Below are positions 24,387-33,892 of a stretch of DNA of 64,000 nucleotides, piece after piece; within the stretch, counting starts at the first letter, position 1, and each line of letters opens with the position of its first letter. Source of the stretch: Halalkalicoccus jeotgali B3 (GTDB lineage: Archaea > Halobacteriota > Halobacteria > Halobacteriales > Halalkalicoccaceae); contig NC_014299.1 in NCBI RefSeq assembly GCF_000196895.1, positions 186,001 to 250,000 of the forward strand, in the 5' to 3' direction. A model generated the notes under the pieces. The model was not told the DNA's origin, did not search any database, and saw only the letters and a list, made by a program, of their open reading frames with translations. The position numbers were made by a program, and so were the translations under genes.

Positions 24387-24704
24387 CTACGAAGTCCGTT
24401 CTAGATAGGGCATTCGTAAACCGTAGAGAATACACAGGAGTCCAGTAATCCGACTGATCTCTCCCAACATCCCATATACGAATGGACCGACAAGCGGAAT
24501 AAGGTACGGACCTGCGACCAGTAATATCGGCGTCCAGAAAACCAAGAAGAATCCGACTGCAATGAACAGCATTGGTCGCTTTCGGCTTTGCCAGTAGCCA
24601 CGCAGTGCCAGGTACCCCACTGCAAGTCCGAGGATCGTCGATGTGATTGTGAGTACGAATGCAATCTGGGATTGGAGGCTCGGGCTTAGCTGGAGGAATA
24701 TCAT
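24387..24704 (-). CDS. DUF7521-like three-helix membrane protein, 105 aa
   Basis: Three membrane helices with YLALRGYWQSRKRPMLFIAV between the first two, a layout common in haloarchaeal membrane partners of HTH regulators. The ATG overlaps the upstream regulator stop (24701-24704), so both are translated together. It possibly acts as sensor or anchor for that regulator. Confidence 0.65.
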   Translation of the reverse strand: MIFLQLSPSLQSQIAFVLTITSTILGLAVGYLALRGYWQSRKRPMLFIAVGFFLVFWTPILLVAGPYLIPLVGPFVYGMLGEISRITGLLCILYGLRMPYLERTS

Positions 24705-25054
24705 CGGTTACGTACCTCATCAATAAACTGTGTGAAGCGGGCGGCCATCTGCTCGCGGAGGGAGAGGTCGAGCTCAAATCCCTCAGAAGTCAACTTAATA
24801 ACAACACTGTCGAGCGTCGCAGTGTATACCTTGTAGTGATGGCCGCCATCGTCTAAATTGACTTCTTCGGCGATCATGTCGTATTCGTTCAAGTCCTCCA
24901 GTCGCCGATAGATGGTCTGTGGTGAGACGTCACAAGCGTCGCTCAGTTCGTTTGCAGACATCGGTTCAGTGGTCGTTTCGATGAGAATCTGCTGGGTCGT
25001 TTCATCTGCCAGCAGCGCACCAATTTCACGGACGTTCTCATCCACCTGTTTCAT
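24701..25054 (-). CDS. Winged-helix (ArsR-like) regulator, 117 aa
   Basis: DETTQQILIETTTEPMSANE, LSDACDVSPQTIYRRLEDLN and a wing (GGHHYKVYTATLDSVVIKL) form a standard ArsR-like winged helix. The C-terminal helix (LREQMAARFTQFIDEV) probably dimerises. ATG 25054 (MKQVDENV) is preferred because upstream residues are not protein-like. It forms a two-gene operon with the membrane protein that overlaps it by ATGA. Confidence 0.8.
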   Translation of the reverse strand: MKQVDENVREIGALLADETTQQILIETTTEPMSANELSDACDVSPQTIYRRLEDLNEYDMIAEEVNLDDGGHHYKVYTATLDSVVIKLTSEGFELDLSLREQMAARFTQFIDEVRNR

Positions 25055-25152
25055 ACTGTCTTCTCCAGCAGTCAGGATAAGCGAGGTTCCACAGTTCCAC
25101 GTCTTGGAGTCGTGCAAGTTCTGTTTATAGTACGGGATAGTAGTTGTTGTGT

Positions 25153-25344
25153 ATGATCCCAAAACGCGATACATCAAGTATCGGTACTCTCGTTGGAATT
25201 ATGATGGTAGCTGTCGCCATTGTTGGTTCCATTTTCTTCGACTGGGAGTGGGGTGCGTTCCCGAGTCAGCCAGTTCCGTTGGTAATCGGAGTATTCGCAG
25301 CCATTGTCGCAATCGCTGTTACAGTTCGCACTGTACGCAGCTAA
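25153..25344 (+). CDS. Small two-helix membrane protein, 63 aa
   Basis: Two membrane helices (TLVGIMMVAVAIVGSIFF and PLVIGVFAAIVAIAVTV) with an acidic-aromatic loop (DWEWGAFPSQP). It is divergent from the regulator operon, so the 25055-25152 gap may hold both promoters. Function unknown. Confidence 0.55.
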   Translation: MIPKRDTSSIGTLVGIMMVAVAIVGSIFFDWEWGAFPSQPVPLVIGVFAAIVAIAVTVRTVRS

Positions 25345-25417
25345 ACAGTCACGAAGTCCCGTGCTATCTCTCCATTTATTACTATTATCGATCTTCGTGG
25401 GACGAGAATCAAACTGC

Positions 25418-25866
25418 AGTGGCAGTGCTCGTGATCTACGCGATCTCAGGCGCGATCAACGTTGGTTATGAGAACGTGCTGATTGTCGAACTTTCGATCC
25501 ATTAGCACCTCGTCGTCATGGACGAACTTCTGGGCTGAATCCAAGAGGTCCTTGACGACTTCTGTGCGTGTCTCACCCTTCCTCACTGGCTGTGCATCCA
25601 AGACAATCAGGGCAGCATTACCCACCAGCTGGACTGTCGCCCACTGGCAGGCGTATTCGTCAGTCTTCCCTTTCGTCCTGCTGATCCCGCCTTCGTGGCT
25701 AGTTCAGTCGCTCGTGAACGGATCAGCTTCGGTGGTGTCAATGGTGGCAATTCCCGTTCGAAAGAACCCTTCCGTGTCTGCTAGCTCATCTAATAAGCGG
25801 CCAACGGCTTGCCGATACATCTCTCTTAAAGATAGCCCTCTAACTGCGGCAGCAGCAATATTATAC
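25418..25866 (-). pseudogene. Degenerate IS transposase fragment (DDE type)
   Basis: Reverse-strand reading gives IATIDTTEADPFTSD, then an in-frame stop, KGKTDEYACQWATVQLVGNA, QPVRKGETRTEVVKDLL and LMDRKFDNQHVL. The two Asp positions in TIDTTEAD and DRKFD look like the first catalytic residues of an IS4-like DDE transposase. Both ends are missing and the frame is broken, so it is a dead relic. It fills the gap between two membrane-protein genes. Confidence 0.7.
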
Positions 25867-25886
25867 TATATAGTGAGTGTCAAAAT

Positions 25887-26810
25887 ATGAAAGATATTTC
25901 GGACCATGTTCCTGCGACTGTAAGGGGACTACTGCCAGCAATTCTTTCCGCACTCATGTTTATAGTGGGGAGAAACTTGCTAAGACAATTCTTCGGGGAT
26001 ATAAATAACCTTTCTGGACCCTTATTTATCTTTTATATTTTCATGATGGGAATGATATTTCTCGGTATGCTTCTCGTAGGAATCTATACCGCAGCGCGAC
26101 TGGAACGGTCGAAGTTCTCTGAGTTCAGACCCAGTGTTGATCGAGAGTGGCGGCGAACGTTCGTCGCTGGTGTCGTAATCTCTCTGTTGGCTATTTCGAT
26201 CTCATGGGGGTGGGGTGTGTTCCGAGGGATTCGCTCGCTCAATCTCGCGTCAGTGGGAGTTCGTTCCCCGGAGGGAACGATAGTCACCGCCGTGGTTATA
26301 CTCGCTGCCACCGGCATGTTTTTTGCCAATATGACTCTGGAAGAAGTCGTCTACCGACGGATCATGCTTGACAATTTCATTAAGGGGTTGGCAGCACGCG
26401 GACTCTCGAGAAAGGCCGCCGCCAGCCTTGCAATGGTCGGTAGTCTGGTGGCGTTCGGGCTGTTGCACACCGTATATCGTGGAGGTGGTATCGTCGCGAT
26501 CGACGCCGCACTGACGGGAACGATGTTCGCGTTCGCGTATCTCCTCACTGGGAAGCTAGCACTCCCAATGGGCATTCACTTCGGTCGTCACATTACGACG
26601 ATATTAGGAGGTGAATCCTACGGTGTCGTCGACTTGATCGCAGTTGGTAATGTCACAAAAAACACGTTGACCGCGAACCTGGAAGTCGAATTCGTCCAGA
26701 TTGGGCTGGTCTGTCTACTCGTCTCCATATGGGTGTACCGACAGCGCGGGTCTATCCAAATTCCAGCAATCATCTACCAACCCCCCATACGACACTCTCA
26801 GAGCGACTAA
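25887..26810 (+). CDS. CPBP-family intramembrane metalloprotease, 307 aa
   Basis: A protein of about eight helices with the three CPBP/Abi motifs in order: LEEVVYRRIM (EExxxR), FGLLHTVYRG (FxxxH) and MGIHFGRH (second His). These residues bind the catalytic metal in the membrane. Members cleave prenylated or signal peptides, or act in bacteriocin immunity, and the archaeal substrate is unknown. It starts 21 bp after the dead IS4-like fragment, so its native promoter may have been replaced. Confidence 0.85.
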   Translation: MKDISDHVPATVRGLLPAILSALMFIVGRNLLRQFFGDINNLSGPLFIFYIFMMGMIFLGMLLVGIYTAARLERSKFSEFRPSVDREWRRTFVAGVVISLLAISISWGWGVFRGIRSLNLASVGVRSPEGTIVTAVVILAATGMFFANMTLEEVVYRRIMLDNFIKGLAARGLSRKAAASLAMVGSLVAFGLLHTVYRGGGIVAIDAALTGTMFAFAYLLTGKLALPMGIHFGRHITTILGGESYGVVDLIAVGNVTKNTLTANLEVEFVQIGLVCLLVSIWVYRQRGSIQIPAIIYQPPIRHSQSD

Positions 26811-26938
26811 TAGACTGAGTATTAGTTCTACAACTTATGAGCAATACGTTACTGGTGATGATCTTCTTCTCAGGACAGGTGGTGGCTGGAATTCCCCAGC
26901 TTGACATAGCGAGTCATGCCAGTGCCTGCTTACACGTA

Positions 26939-27231
26939 TATTCGGTTGATGAACTTGGGTAGGTTAGCCACCGCTAGATCAAGTTTGGCGACAATTTCAT
27001 GCATCTCGTGAAGTGCGTCCAGCAGCCGCCGATACATGTGATCTAAGTACTCACAGAGGCCGTGAATTGCCACGTTCACCCAGTCCGCGCAGCCGTTTTC
27101 TCCTTTTTGGAACGCTAGATCTTGGTCATCGACGACGGCTTTTGAGCAAGCGATCTAACCCGATCAGTGAAGCGGACGAGTTTGCTGGACACAAACCGTC
27201 TTGCGGTCTCACTTCCTAGTATGTTAGACAT
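26939..27231 (-). pseudogene. N-terminal relic of an IS5-type transposase
   Basis: From ATG 27231 (MSNILGSETARRFVSSKLVR) the frame shifts once and continues as ENGCADWVNVAIHGLCEYLD and RRLLDALHEMHEIVAKLDL. This is the helical N-terminal region of a haloarchaeal IS5-like transposase. The catalytic DDE part is absent. Assignment to IS5 is from memory of the family pattern and is less sure than the fact that it is an IS relic. Confidence 0.55.
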
Positions 27232-27318
27232 TTAGCCACTCTTATTAACATCTAACCACGGCCGATCGTACAGAAGAAAGTCAGGGCCGCCGAACAGCTA
27301 ACGAGTCGGTTGTCACGG

Positions 27319-27819
27319 TCAGCGGCCGGTGAACGCCTTGAACAGGCCGTAAATGCCACCGAAGATGAATGCGACGCCGAGGGCTGCGAACCAGAGCGGA
27401 CTTGACGACTCTTCGTTCTCGAGGAAGGCGTCATCGGGCGAGTTGGGGTTAACGTATGCAGTGACTGTTTCGCCCTGTTCGTACTCTTTCATCGCCGACT
27501 GTGCCCCCGACTTCGTGTCGTAGTTCTTACTGGCTGACGCTGGATAGAGATTACTACTGCTGTACCGCTCGCCCTCGTAACTGTACTTGAAGCTGACTTC
27601 TGGGTTGAACTGCGTGGTGCCGCTCGTCATAATCGAATCGACGTTCGTCCCCGTGACGGTAGCGTCTACCTCGACCGAGTTCTCGATTGCTGCCGACTGT
27701 TGAGTATAGTCGTACGCTCCGTATCCGGCGACCGCCAATCCGAGCATGAGGGCCAGCATGCCGCCGGGGAGCATACCGAGTTCTTTGTCGCCGATTTTGA
27801 TGTAGAAGCTATCGCTCAT
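27319..27819 (-). CDS. DUF3592-type membrane protein, 166 aa
   Basis: An N-terminal helix (LALMLGLAVAGYGAYDYT), an extracytoplasmic beta domain with the DUF3592 features VEVDATVTGTNVDS, VSFKYSYEGERYSSSNLY and GETVTAYVNPNSPDDAFL, then a second helix near the C-terminus. The family is widespread and of unknown function. It is single-gene, transcribed leftward. Confidence 0.8.
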   Translation of the reverse strand: MSDSFYIKIGDKELGMLPGGMLALMLGLAVAGYGAYDYTQQSAAIENSVEVDATVTGTNVDSIMTSGTTQFNPEVSFKYSYEGERYSSSNLYPASASKNYDTKSGAQSAMKEYEQGETVTAYVNPNSPDDAFLENEESSSPLWFAALGVAFIFGGIYGLFKAFTGR

Positions 27820-28072
27820 AGCCGCAGATGCTCGCTGAGATTGGGTAATTGGAACGCGTTCGAAATGTGTGAAATACGGCTGACAATGGTGTCGTTGGGG
27901 AAGCCTGTGACCACATCGTTTACGAGATGAATGGTAGTCAAGCGTATTTGTCGTTGCATTGTCGACAGGGTATCAGTTCCCGGTGTAGCCCAGTAGGTAC
28001 GCTGCCTCACCTATAGTGGAATTTAAATGCCAAAGCCGTGGTTGTTTAACTCCACACATTCCTCATTCCTGT

Positions 28073-28729
28073 ATGCGATATCTCACAGCGTTAGTCAAAC
28101 CAACTGAAGGAAAGGCATTCCACCCACTCGGGAAAGAACTGACAGACGACCCATCTATCAAGCGAAAGGCCATTCATCATATCGAGCTGCTCGATGATGA
28201 TACTGTGCTCCTATTTGCCGAGGCGAGCGGCAGTAAGGAGCGATACGAACAAATCATGGAGGAGTCCCCGCATGTCATCGGGTATCTCACCGCTGGAGAA
28301 GACCGGTGGATGGCTGTGAGTCAATTTGAGCCGACAGAAGAGGTTCGCAAATCCCTCGAATTGCAACGGGAATCGCTGCTGGTAATCGAGACACCGATTC
28401 ATTTCACGTCCGAAAATAATCTTAAAGCCACATACATCGGAACCGACGAGACATTCAGAAAGATGTACGAATATGCTGAGGAGATGGACCATCCTACATT
28501 TGAAATCCTCAAAGTGGGCGATTATGAGGCTAGTGAATCATCTATTGCCAGAGTAATTACAGATAGACAAGAAGAAGTGCTTGAGGTAGCAGTTGATCTG
28601 GGATATTATTGTGAACCTCGCCAAGCGTCGCTTGAAGACATTGGCGAGGTCATTGGAATTTCTCCGGGAACGGTCGGTGAACACCTTCGAAAAGCAGAAA
28701 AACGCGTGTTCACCGAACTCGTCGATTGA
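28073..28729 (+). CDS. Bacterio-opsin-activator (bat)-type HTH regulator, 218 aa
   Basis: The C-terminus carries the HTH_10 domain (RQEEVLEVAVDLGYYCEPRQ, then IGEVIGISPGTVGEHLRKAE) characteristic of haloarchaeal bat-like activators. The N-terminal 150 residues are the matching sensor-like domain (MRYLTALVKPTEGKAFHPLG). ATG 28073 is chosen over upstream codons because the conserved N-terminus starts there and a TATA-like TTTAAAT lies about 50 bp upstream. It is followed by an epoxide-hydrolase-like gene in the same direction, which is its likely target. Confidence 0.85.
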   Translation: MRYLTALVKPTEGKAFHPLGKELTDDPSIKRKAIHHIELLDDDTVLLFAEASGSKERYEQIMEESPHVIGYLTAGEDRWMAVSQFEPTEEVRKSLELQRESLLVIETPIHFTSENNLKATYIGTDETFRKMYEYAEEMDHPTFEILKVGDYEASESSIARVITDRQEEVLEVAVDLGYYCEPRQASLEDIGEVIGISPGTVGEHLRKAEKRVFTELVD

Positions 28730-28870
28730 CTCCCGCCACGGACACCGACCGTGCCGACGGAAAATGCCGAATACACCACGAGTTGACGCTCAAGAATTTA
28801 AAAGGAACCACATCGATGCGGCAGTCCTCATATCCAGCGCTGCCGCGTAACTCCACTCACGGGAAACACG

Positions 28871-29782
28871 ATGTCAGTTACGACACCACCCGAAACCGGA
28901 GATACGGTCATAACCACCGATCAATCGTTGCTCACCGATTACGATGTTGAATCCACCTATCGCGACATCAACGACGTGCAATTACACGTTGTCGCTGCCG
29001 GCGAGCCCGATGCGCCACTGGTCGTCCTCCTACACGGGCATCCCGATTTCTGGTACGGCTGGCGCGATCAGATCCGTTCGCTCGCTGAAGCTGGCTTCCG
29101 TGTAGTCGTGCCAGATCAGCGGGGCTGTAACCTGAGCGAAGCACCCGATGGGATCGATGCCTATCGACAATCAGAGCTTTCGGCCGACATTTGCGAATTA
29201 ATCCACAGTGAGAGCCGGGAATCGGCGCATGTCGTTGGGCACGACTTCGGTGGGTTCGTCGCTTGGAACCTCGCACTCCGTCACCCCTCCATGGTCGATC
29301 GACTCGGGATATTCAACGTCCCACACCCGACAGTGTATCGAGATACGTTACGGTCCAGTCCCCAGCAGATCGCACGGAGTTGGTACGTCTGGTTTTATCA
29401 AGTACCGAAGCTCCCCGAATGGATGCTGACTCGGAACGATATGGCCAATATGGTTGATTCCCTCGAAATAACGTCCCACCCTGGAACGTTCGACGAAGAA
29501 ACGATTGCCTGCTATAAGGCTGCCTGGCGTCACACCGGAATTACACCAAGAATTAACTGGTATCGTGGGTTTCGGCGTTCGGACAGTCAACCACGCGATA
29601 CAGTGACCCAGCCAACGCTGATTTGTTGGGGAGGTGACGATATAGCGCTTCTTCCCTCGATGGCGCAAAAAAGCGTCGACTACTGTGAAGACGGTAAACT
29701 ACAGATGTTCCCTGACGCGTCGCATTGGGTACATCTTGAGCGTGACGAAGTTAGTGAAGTGCTACGCTGTCATCTCTCGTAA
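28871..29782 (+). CDS. Alpha/beta hydrolase, epoxide hydrolase/dehalogenase-like, 303 aa
   Basis: The oxyanion-hole motif HGHPDFWYGW and nucleophile elbow GHDFGG, with Asp125 in place of Ser, put this in the epoxide hydrolase/haloalkane and haloacetate dehalogenase branch. The late acid and the His in ASHWVHLERDE complete the triad. The aromatic cap region (SWYVWFYQVPKLPEWML) fits a small hydrophobic substrate. The gene follows the bat-type regulator by 141 bp and may be controlled by it. Confidence 0.85.
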   Translation: MSVTTPPETGDTVITTDQSLLTDYDVESTYRDINDVQLHVVAAGEPDAPLVVLLHGHPDFWYGWRDQIRSLAEAGFRVVVPDQRGCNLSEAPDGIDAYRQSELSADICELIHSESRESAHVVGHDFGGFVAWNLALRHPSMVDRLGIFNVPHPTVYRDTLRSSPQQIARSWYVWFYQVPKLPEWMLTRNDMANMVDSLEITSHPGTFDEETIACYKAAWRHTGITPRINWYRGFRRSDSQPRDTVTQPTLICWGGDDIALLPSMAQKSVDYCEDGKLQMFPDASHWVHLERDEVSEVLRCHLS

Positions 29783-29986
29783 ACGACAGACCCGAATCAA
29801 CCGATGGCCAACCGAGAAGATGAAGTGAAAATTCGCTGCCAATCTTCGACATGAGCATCAACCGTTTTGTTGACGAGATAACTTAGGTGCGATAGATTAA
29901 ATCACTCCGGGAAACCGTATTTATATTCCATCATCAGTGAGGCAGAGTGCCTACTAGATTCCGCTGAGCACTGACGTCTGGAACGG

Positions 29987-31633
29987 ATGCAACAACGACA
30001 ACGTTCGACTGCCGACCGACTCATAGATAAGGCGGCCACAGCCCTCCCCAGCGAGGCCATCATCGACCGTGAATCACACGAGAACGCCCCTGCAGTCGTA
30101 ATCCGGGCCGATCAAGTCCGTAGGGTCCTCTCAACGTTTCGTTCGGAGGCGGGGCTTGACCACTGCTCATGTGTGACCGCTCAAGAGTACGAAGACCGCT
30201 TCGAGACGGTGTATCACCTCACCAGCTACGACAACCGAACGTGTGAGCTATCAGTTATCGTCCCAACGACGAAGGACAACCCAGTCAGCGAGTCGGCTGT
30301 GCCAGTCTACCGAACGGCTGAATGGCACGAACGAGAGGCCTATGATCTGCTAGGCATTGAGTACGAGGACCATCCGGATCTTCGGCGTATCCTCTTACCG
30401 GAGACTTGGCAGGGCCACCCGCTCCGGATGGCCTACGACCAGAACCAGCCACAGATCGTAACGCTGCGCGAACACGCTAATCCGATACAAGAAGACCATC
30501 GTGAGGCCGAGACAGACACAATGTTTCTCAATATCGGGCCCCACCATCCATCGACCCATGGGGTATTGCACCTGAAGACCACGCTGGACGGTGAGCAAGT
30601 GATAGATGTTGAGCCGGACATCGGCTATATTCACCGATGTGAAGAACAGATGTGTCAGCAAGGCACGTATCGCCACCAGATCATGCCATATCCCGATCGC
30701 TGGGACTGGGGTGGAGCGGGCCTGCTCAACGAGTGGGCTTACGCCCGTGTCATTGAAGATCTGGCCGACATCACTGTTCCCGAGTATGCCCAGGTTATCC
30801 GCACGTTGAGTGCCGAGCTCTCGCGCATCCTTTCGCACTTATTAGCTACTGCTACATACGCGCTGGATGTCAGCGGTGAGTTCACCGCTACTTTCATGTA
30901 CTGTTTTCGGGATCGGGAACTCGTTCAAGACATCCTCACGGACCTGACTGGCCAGCGTATGATGTTTAACTACTTCCGAGTCGGCGGCGTCGCTTGGGAT
31001 ATCCCCGAGCCCTATGAAGAATTTTTTGAGGACGTGCAGACCTTTATCAACGACTTGCCGCGGAAACTTGACGAGTATCACGACCTGCTGACGAGCAACG
31101 AGGTGTTCCAGATCAGAACCGTCGGAACCGGCGAATTACCGCCGAAGATCGCCAAGGCGTACGGCGCAACTGGACCGGTTGTCCGCGGGTCGGGGATCGA
31201 CTACGACCTCCGGCAAGACGACCCCTACGGCTACTACGACCGGCTTAACTGGGATGTCATCACTGAGGATGGCTGTGATAACTTCTCTCGCGTTCTTGTC
31301 CGACTGAGGGAGATTGAGGAATCGGCAGCCATTATTGATCAATGTGTTGACCTCCTTGCGGACTGGCCGAAAGGAGAGCGCACGTGTCAAGCCAACGTAC
31401 AGCGGACGCTGAAGCCGTCCGGCGAGTGCTATAGAGCTGTTGAAGGCGCCAAGGGTGAACTCGGCATCTATATCCGGGCTGATGGCACTGAGACTCCTGC
31501 ACGGTTTAAGATCCGCGGACCGTCATTTTCGAATCTTTCAGCGCTTCCGGCAATAGCAAACGGTGAGTTTGTTGCGGATCTTGTTGCGACCCTTGGAAGT
31601 CTCGATGCAATTATGGGAGAAGTAGACCGGTGA
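29987..31633 (+). CDS. nuoCD: NADH dehydrogenase-like subunit CD, stand-alone, 548 aa
   Basis: Fusion of NuoC (about residues 1-160; REAYDLLGIEYEDHPDLRRI and GHPLRMAYD) with NuoD (about 175-548; NIGPHHPSTHGVLHL, DIGYIHRCEEQ, then the [NiFe]-hydrogenase-like large-subunit fold with LGIYIRADG). Complete length. No other complex I subunit gene is nearby, which is unusual because nuo genes normally form one operon. It may be an extra paralogue exchanging into complex I or serving another redox module. Upstream 200 bp are AT-rich. Confidence 0.9.
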   Translation: MQQRQRSTADRLIDKAATALPSEAIIDRESHENAPAVVIRADQVRRVLSTFRSEAGLDHCSCVTAQEYEDRFETVYHLTSYDNRTCELSVIVPTTKDNPVSESAVPVYRTAEWHEREAYDLLGIEYEDHPDLRRILLPETWQGHPLRMAYDQNQPQIVTLREHANPIQEDHREAETDTMFLNIGPHHPSTHGVLHLKTTLDGEQVIDVEPDIGYIHRCEEQMCQQGTYRHQIMPYPDRWDWGGAGLLNEWAYARVIEDLADITVPEYAQVIRTLSAELSRILSHLLATATYALDVSGEFTATFMYCFRDRELVQDILTDLTGQRMMFNYFRVGGVAWDIPEPYEEFFEDVQTFINDLPRKLDEYHDLLTSNEVFQIRTVGTGELPPKIAKAYGATGPVVRGSGIDYDLRQDDPYGYYDRLNWDVITEDGCDNFSRVLVRLREIEESAAIIDQCVDLLADWPKGERTCQANVQRTLKPSGECYRAVEGAKGELGIYIRADGTETPARFKIRGPSFSNLSALPAIANGEFVADLVATLGSLDAIMGEVDR

Positions 31634-31658
31634 TGATATTGTCTCGATTATCTGTCTG

Positions 31659-32060
31659 GTGAACTTCTTGGAGCTGCTGACCCCAACGGTTGCAATCGTC
31701 CCGTCCCAAGAGGACGGCATCCCGTTTCTCGAGGAGAACACTGCCTGGGAGTTCGTCCGAATCGGGCAGAATCCGGAGTCTGCTGGACTGTATATCACCG
31801 GTGATAGTGGGGCCGTCGTGTATGTTGGGCATATCAAAGAAATCATGCCGGCCAGCGACGCGGCGTTGTCACGCCTGCTTGAATTATATACTGGTGATCA
31901 GGCCACGTTCGATCAGAACACGCGTGTCGTTGTCTTTGAGCCAGAATCATTGTATGAGCTGTCTGATCCGATTCCGCTGGCAACGCGTGTTCCGTACGGG
32001 TTGCGGTATACGGACCTCGAGTCGTTCCGGACAGCCGAGACCACGGACGAGATTCTGTGA
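31659..32060 (+). CDS. Hypothetical protein, possible partner of the nuclease gene, 133 aa
   Basis: Begins with GTG (no ATG nearby). The segment SAGLYITGDSGAVVYVGHIK, followed by a polar helix and RVVVFEPESLYELSDPIPL, has the look of a small PUA/EVE-like beta barrel, but I cannot assign it. It lies 25 bp after NuoCD and 190 bp before the PD-(D/E)XK nuclease. It could belong with the nuclease, or be the tail of a longer lost gene. Confidence 0.5.
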   Translation: MNFLELLTPTVAIVPSQEDGIPFLEENTAWEFVRIGQNPESAGLYITGDSGAVVYVGHIKEIMPASDAALSRLLELYTGDQATFDQNTRVVVFEPESLYELSDPIPLATRVPYGLRYTDLESFRTAETTDEIL

Positions 32061-32251
32061 GCCGGGCGTTCTTTCGTGTAGCGAGTTGTCTGTTCAGGGT
32101 CATACGACGATTTGGAATGGTTGGAACCTCTCAAACACTGATGGTCTCCAGAAGTCGTGTCGAATACAGAGCCCGCCTCTCGCAGAACGGCTCCTCAAGA
32201 ACATAGTTGGTGTAGCAATAGTTTGATTTAGCGATAATATGAACTACACTT

Positions 32252-33616
32252 GTGACTCAGAACACCCTTACTCGGCATTTTGACGAACTCCAGTCTCAAC
32301 TAGAGCGACTTCCAGAGACAGATGAACCGCCTCCGACGACGCTCCAACTCCTTGGGCAGAGTCGACAAGAAGGTGATTGGCAGCGTTTCCTTGCCTATTT
32401 CCTCTCGCCGAAGGAACCCCACGGGCTTGACTACGCCGCGGTAGAGCAGTTCCTACAGGGGCTGAGTGACCGAGACGATATCAACTTCGAATTCTCGCGA
32501 TTCGACCTCGAAGACATCAATGTGGCGACCGAAGTCCCGATTCCAAATGGTCGGCTCGACGTTCTAATCTGGTGTGAAGAAGAGTGGTTCGTCCTCTGTG
32601 AGTTGAAGATCGACTCCGCAGAGGGTGACGGACAAACACCGAAATACACCACTACCGAGACGTTCCAGAACATTGACTTAGATCCTGCTGACGTCCCGGA
32701 AGATCGTCGGCACTACCTCTATGTCACACCTGACCGATCACTACCTACGTCGCCTGTCTTTGTCGCTATTGGGTGGTCGTGGATCGCCGCACAACTCCGG
32801 GCCGTTCAAAAATCGGATTACGGCAGCTATCCAGCGCGTACAACCGGGCAACTAGACGACTTTATTGATACGATCGAAACTGAACTCACGATGACTGATC
32901 ACGAACGGAATGAGACTGAAAAGGCTAGCCTGTACGTCGACTACTACGACGAAATTGACGAAGTCCAGGGTGCATTCCAGAACGGGTGGAATGACCTCAT
33001 CAATACCTGGGGGCGCCGACTCGCTACCACTCTTGATGCTGCTCAACTCGTCGAGGGCCCTGAAGGTGTCCCACCGGTACCCGATGAGGACGTACTGCTT
33101 CAGCTTCCAGACGGAGAGGGTCGTCGCCGTTACTGGCTGTGTCGCCAAGCGAACGGCAAGTGGTCATGGCTGTTCCCAACCGAGTGGTGGACCCACTTAG
33201 ACCGTGGTGAACCAGTCTACCGAAACGAAAAGCCCAACGCACGTATCGGATTCCTTCACCGCCCGGAGTTCGACCGAGAGACCGTGCTTGGCGATCACGA
33301 GTTGACGTTCTACCTCCGAAATGCACCCTCCGGCAATGACAAATTCTATCCGCGATTCGCGGAACGATTCAATTCGGATGATAGGATCGCTGCTGCCCTC
33401 CCAGAGAGATCTGAGCGGCGCAGTCGAAAATCGAACGTCGTCGAGGGTACCTACGAGATCGATATTGACGAACATGACAGCCTGTTCTCTGGCTATATTG
33501 CTGCATTAGCCACTGCTGTCGACGACCACATCGTGTCGAATCCTTCCTTGATTGGACGGATCGATGAACTCTATGAGGAAACTCTTGCAGAGGTTCTTGC
33601 AAGTGACTCTGCGTGA
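32252..33616 (+). CDS. PD-(D/E)XK nuclease superfamily protein, 454 aa
   Basis: The N-terminal domain resembles the PDDEXK_4 family: DWQRFLAYFLSPKEPHGLDY, then RLDVLIWCEEEWFVLCELKI with Asp103 and ELK (Glu117, Lys119) as catalytic residues. The C-terminal 230 residues are a substrate or target domain of unknown type. Such nucleases are stand-alone or accompany defence and mobile systems. The start is GTG 32252, and no ATG lies near the conserved N-terminus. It is flanked by a small unknown gene and a TnpB relic, an accessory context. Confidence 0.8.
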   Translation: MTQNTLTRHFDELQSQLERLPETDEPPPTTLQLLGQSRQEGDWQRFLAYFLSPKEPHGLDYAAVEQFLQGLSDRDDINFEFSRFDLEDINVATEVPIPNGRLDVLIWCEEEWFVLCELKIDSAEGDGQTPKYTTTETFQNIDLDPADVPEDRRHYLYVTPDRSLPTSPVFVAIGWSWIAAQLRAVQKSDYGSYPARTTGQLDDFIDTIETELTMTDHERNETEKASLYVDYYDEIDEVQGAFQNGWNDLINTWGRRLATTLDAAQLVEGPEGVPPVPDEDVLLQLPDGEGRRRYWLCRQANGKWSWLFPTEWWTHLDRGEPVYRNEKPNARIGFLHRPEFDRETVLGDHELTFYLRNAPSGNDKFYPRFAERFNSDDRIAAALPERSERRSRKSNVVEGTYEIDIDEHDSLFSGYIAALATAVDDHIVSNPSLIGRIDELYEETLAEVLASDSA

Positions 33617-33791
33617 GTAGTTCATAGCCGAACCAAACCACTGTTTTAGGCGTGTGGGTTGAGCTAAGGAGATCTGCTGCATTCGGTCTCTCTGTGCAGC
33701 ACGCTATTCTTATCACAGTCTGTAAATTTCAATAGAGTACTGACTGGACCTCTGTGGTTGTTCATAAGAGGCCCTCTTTTGACGTGGTCAG

Positions 33792-33835
33792 CCTTGTGCA
33801 ACGAAACCTCCTTGAATGCGAGATGTTGCACAAGG
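33792..33835. repeat. TTGCACAA stem-loop, copy C
   Basis: Perfect 11-bp inverted repeat (33792-33802 with 33825-33835) with a 22-nt loop. The sequence beside it is about 70% identical over roughly 150 bp to that beside copy D at 53299-53339. Confidence 0.65.
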
Positions 33836-33892
33836 TAGACTCTCTTTGAGGAGTGACTACCCTCTGTTAGTCCTAATCAACGGATACGCTCC

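Noticed and set aside
31690-32226. 178-codon frame overlapping the hypothetical gene at 31659
   Set aside because: Ser/Arg/Cys-rich composition typical of an out-of-frame shadow. The 31659 frame is acidic and protein-like.
32431-33326. Several minus-strand frames within the PD-(D/E)XK gene
   Set aside because: They are shadows without motifs. The plus frame contains the nuclease active-site residues.
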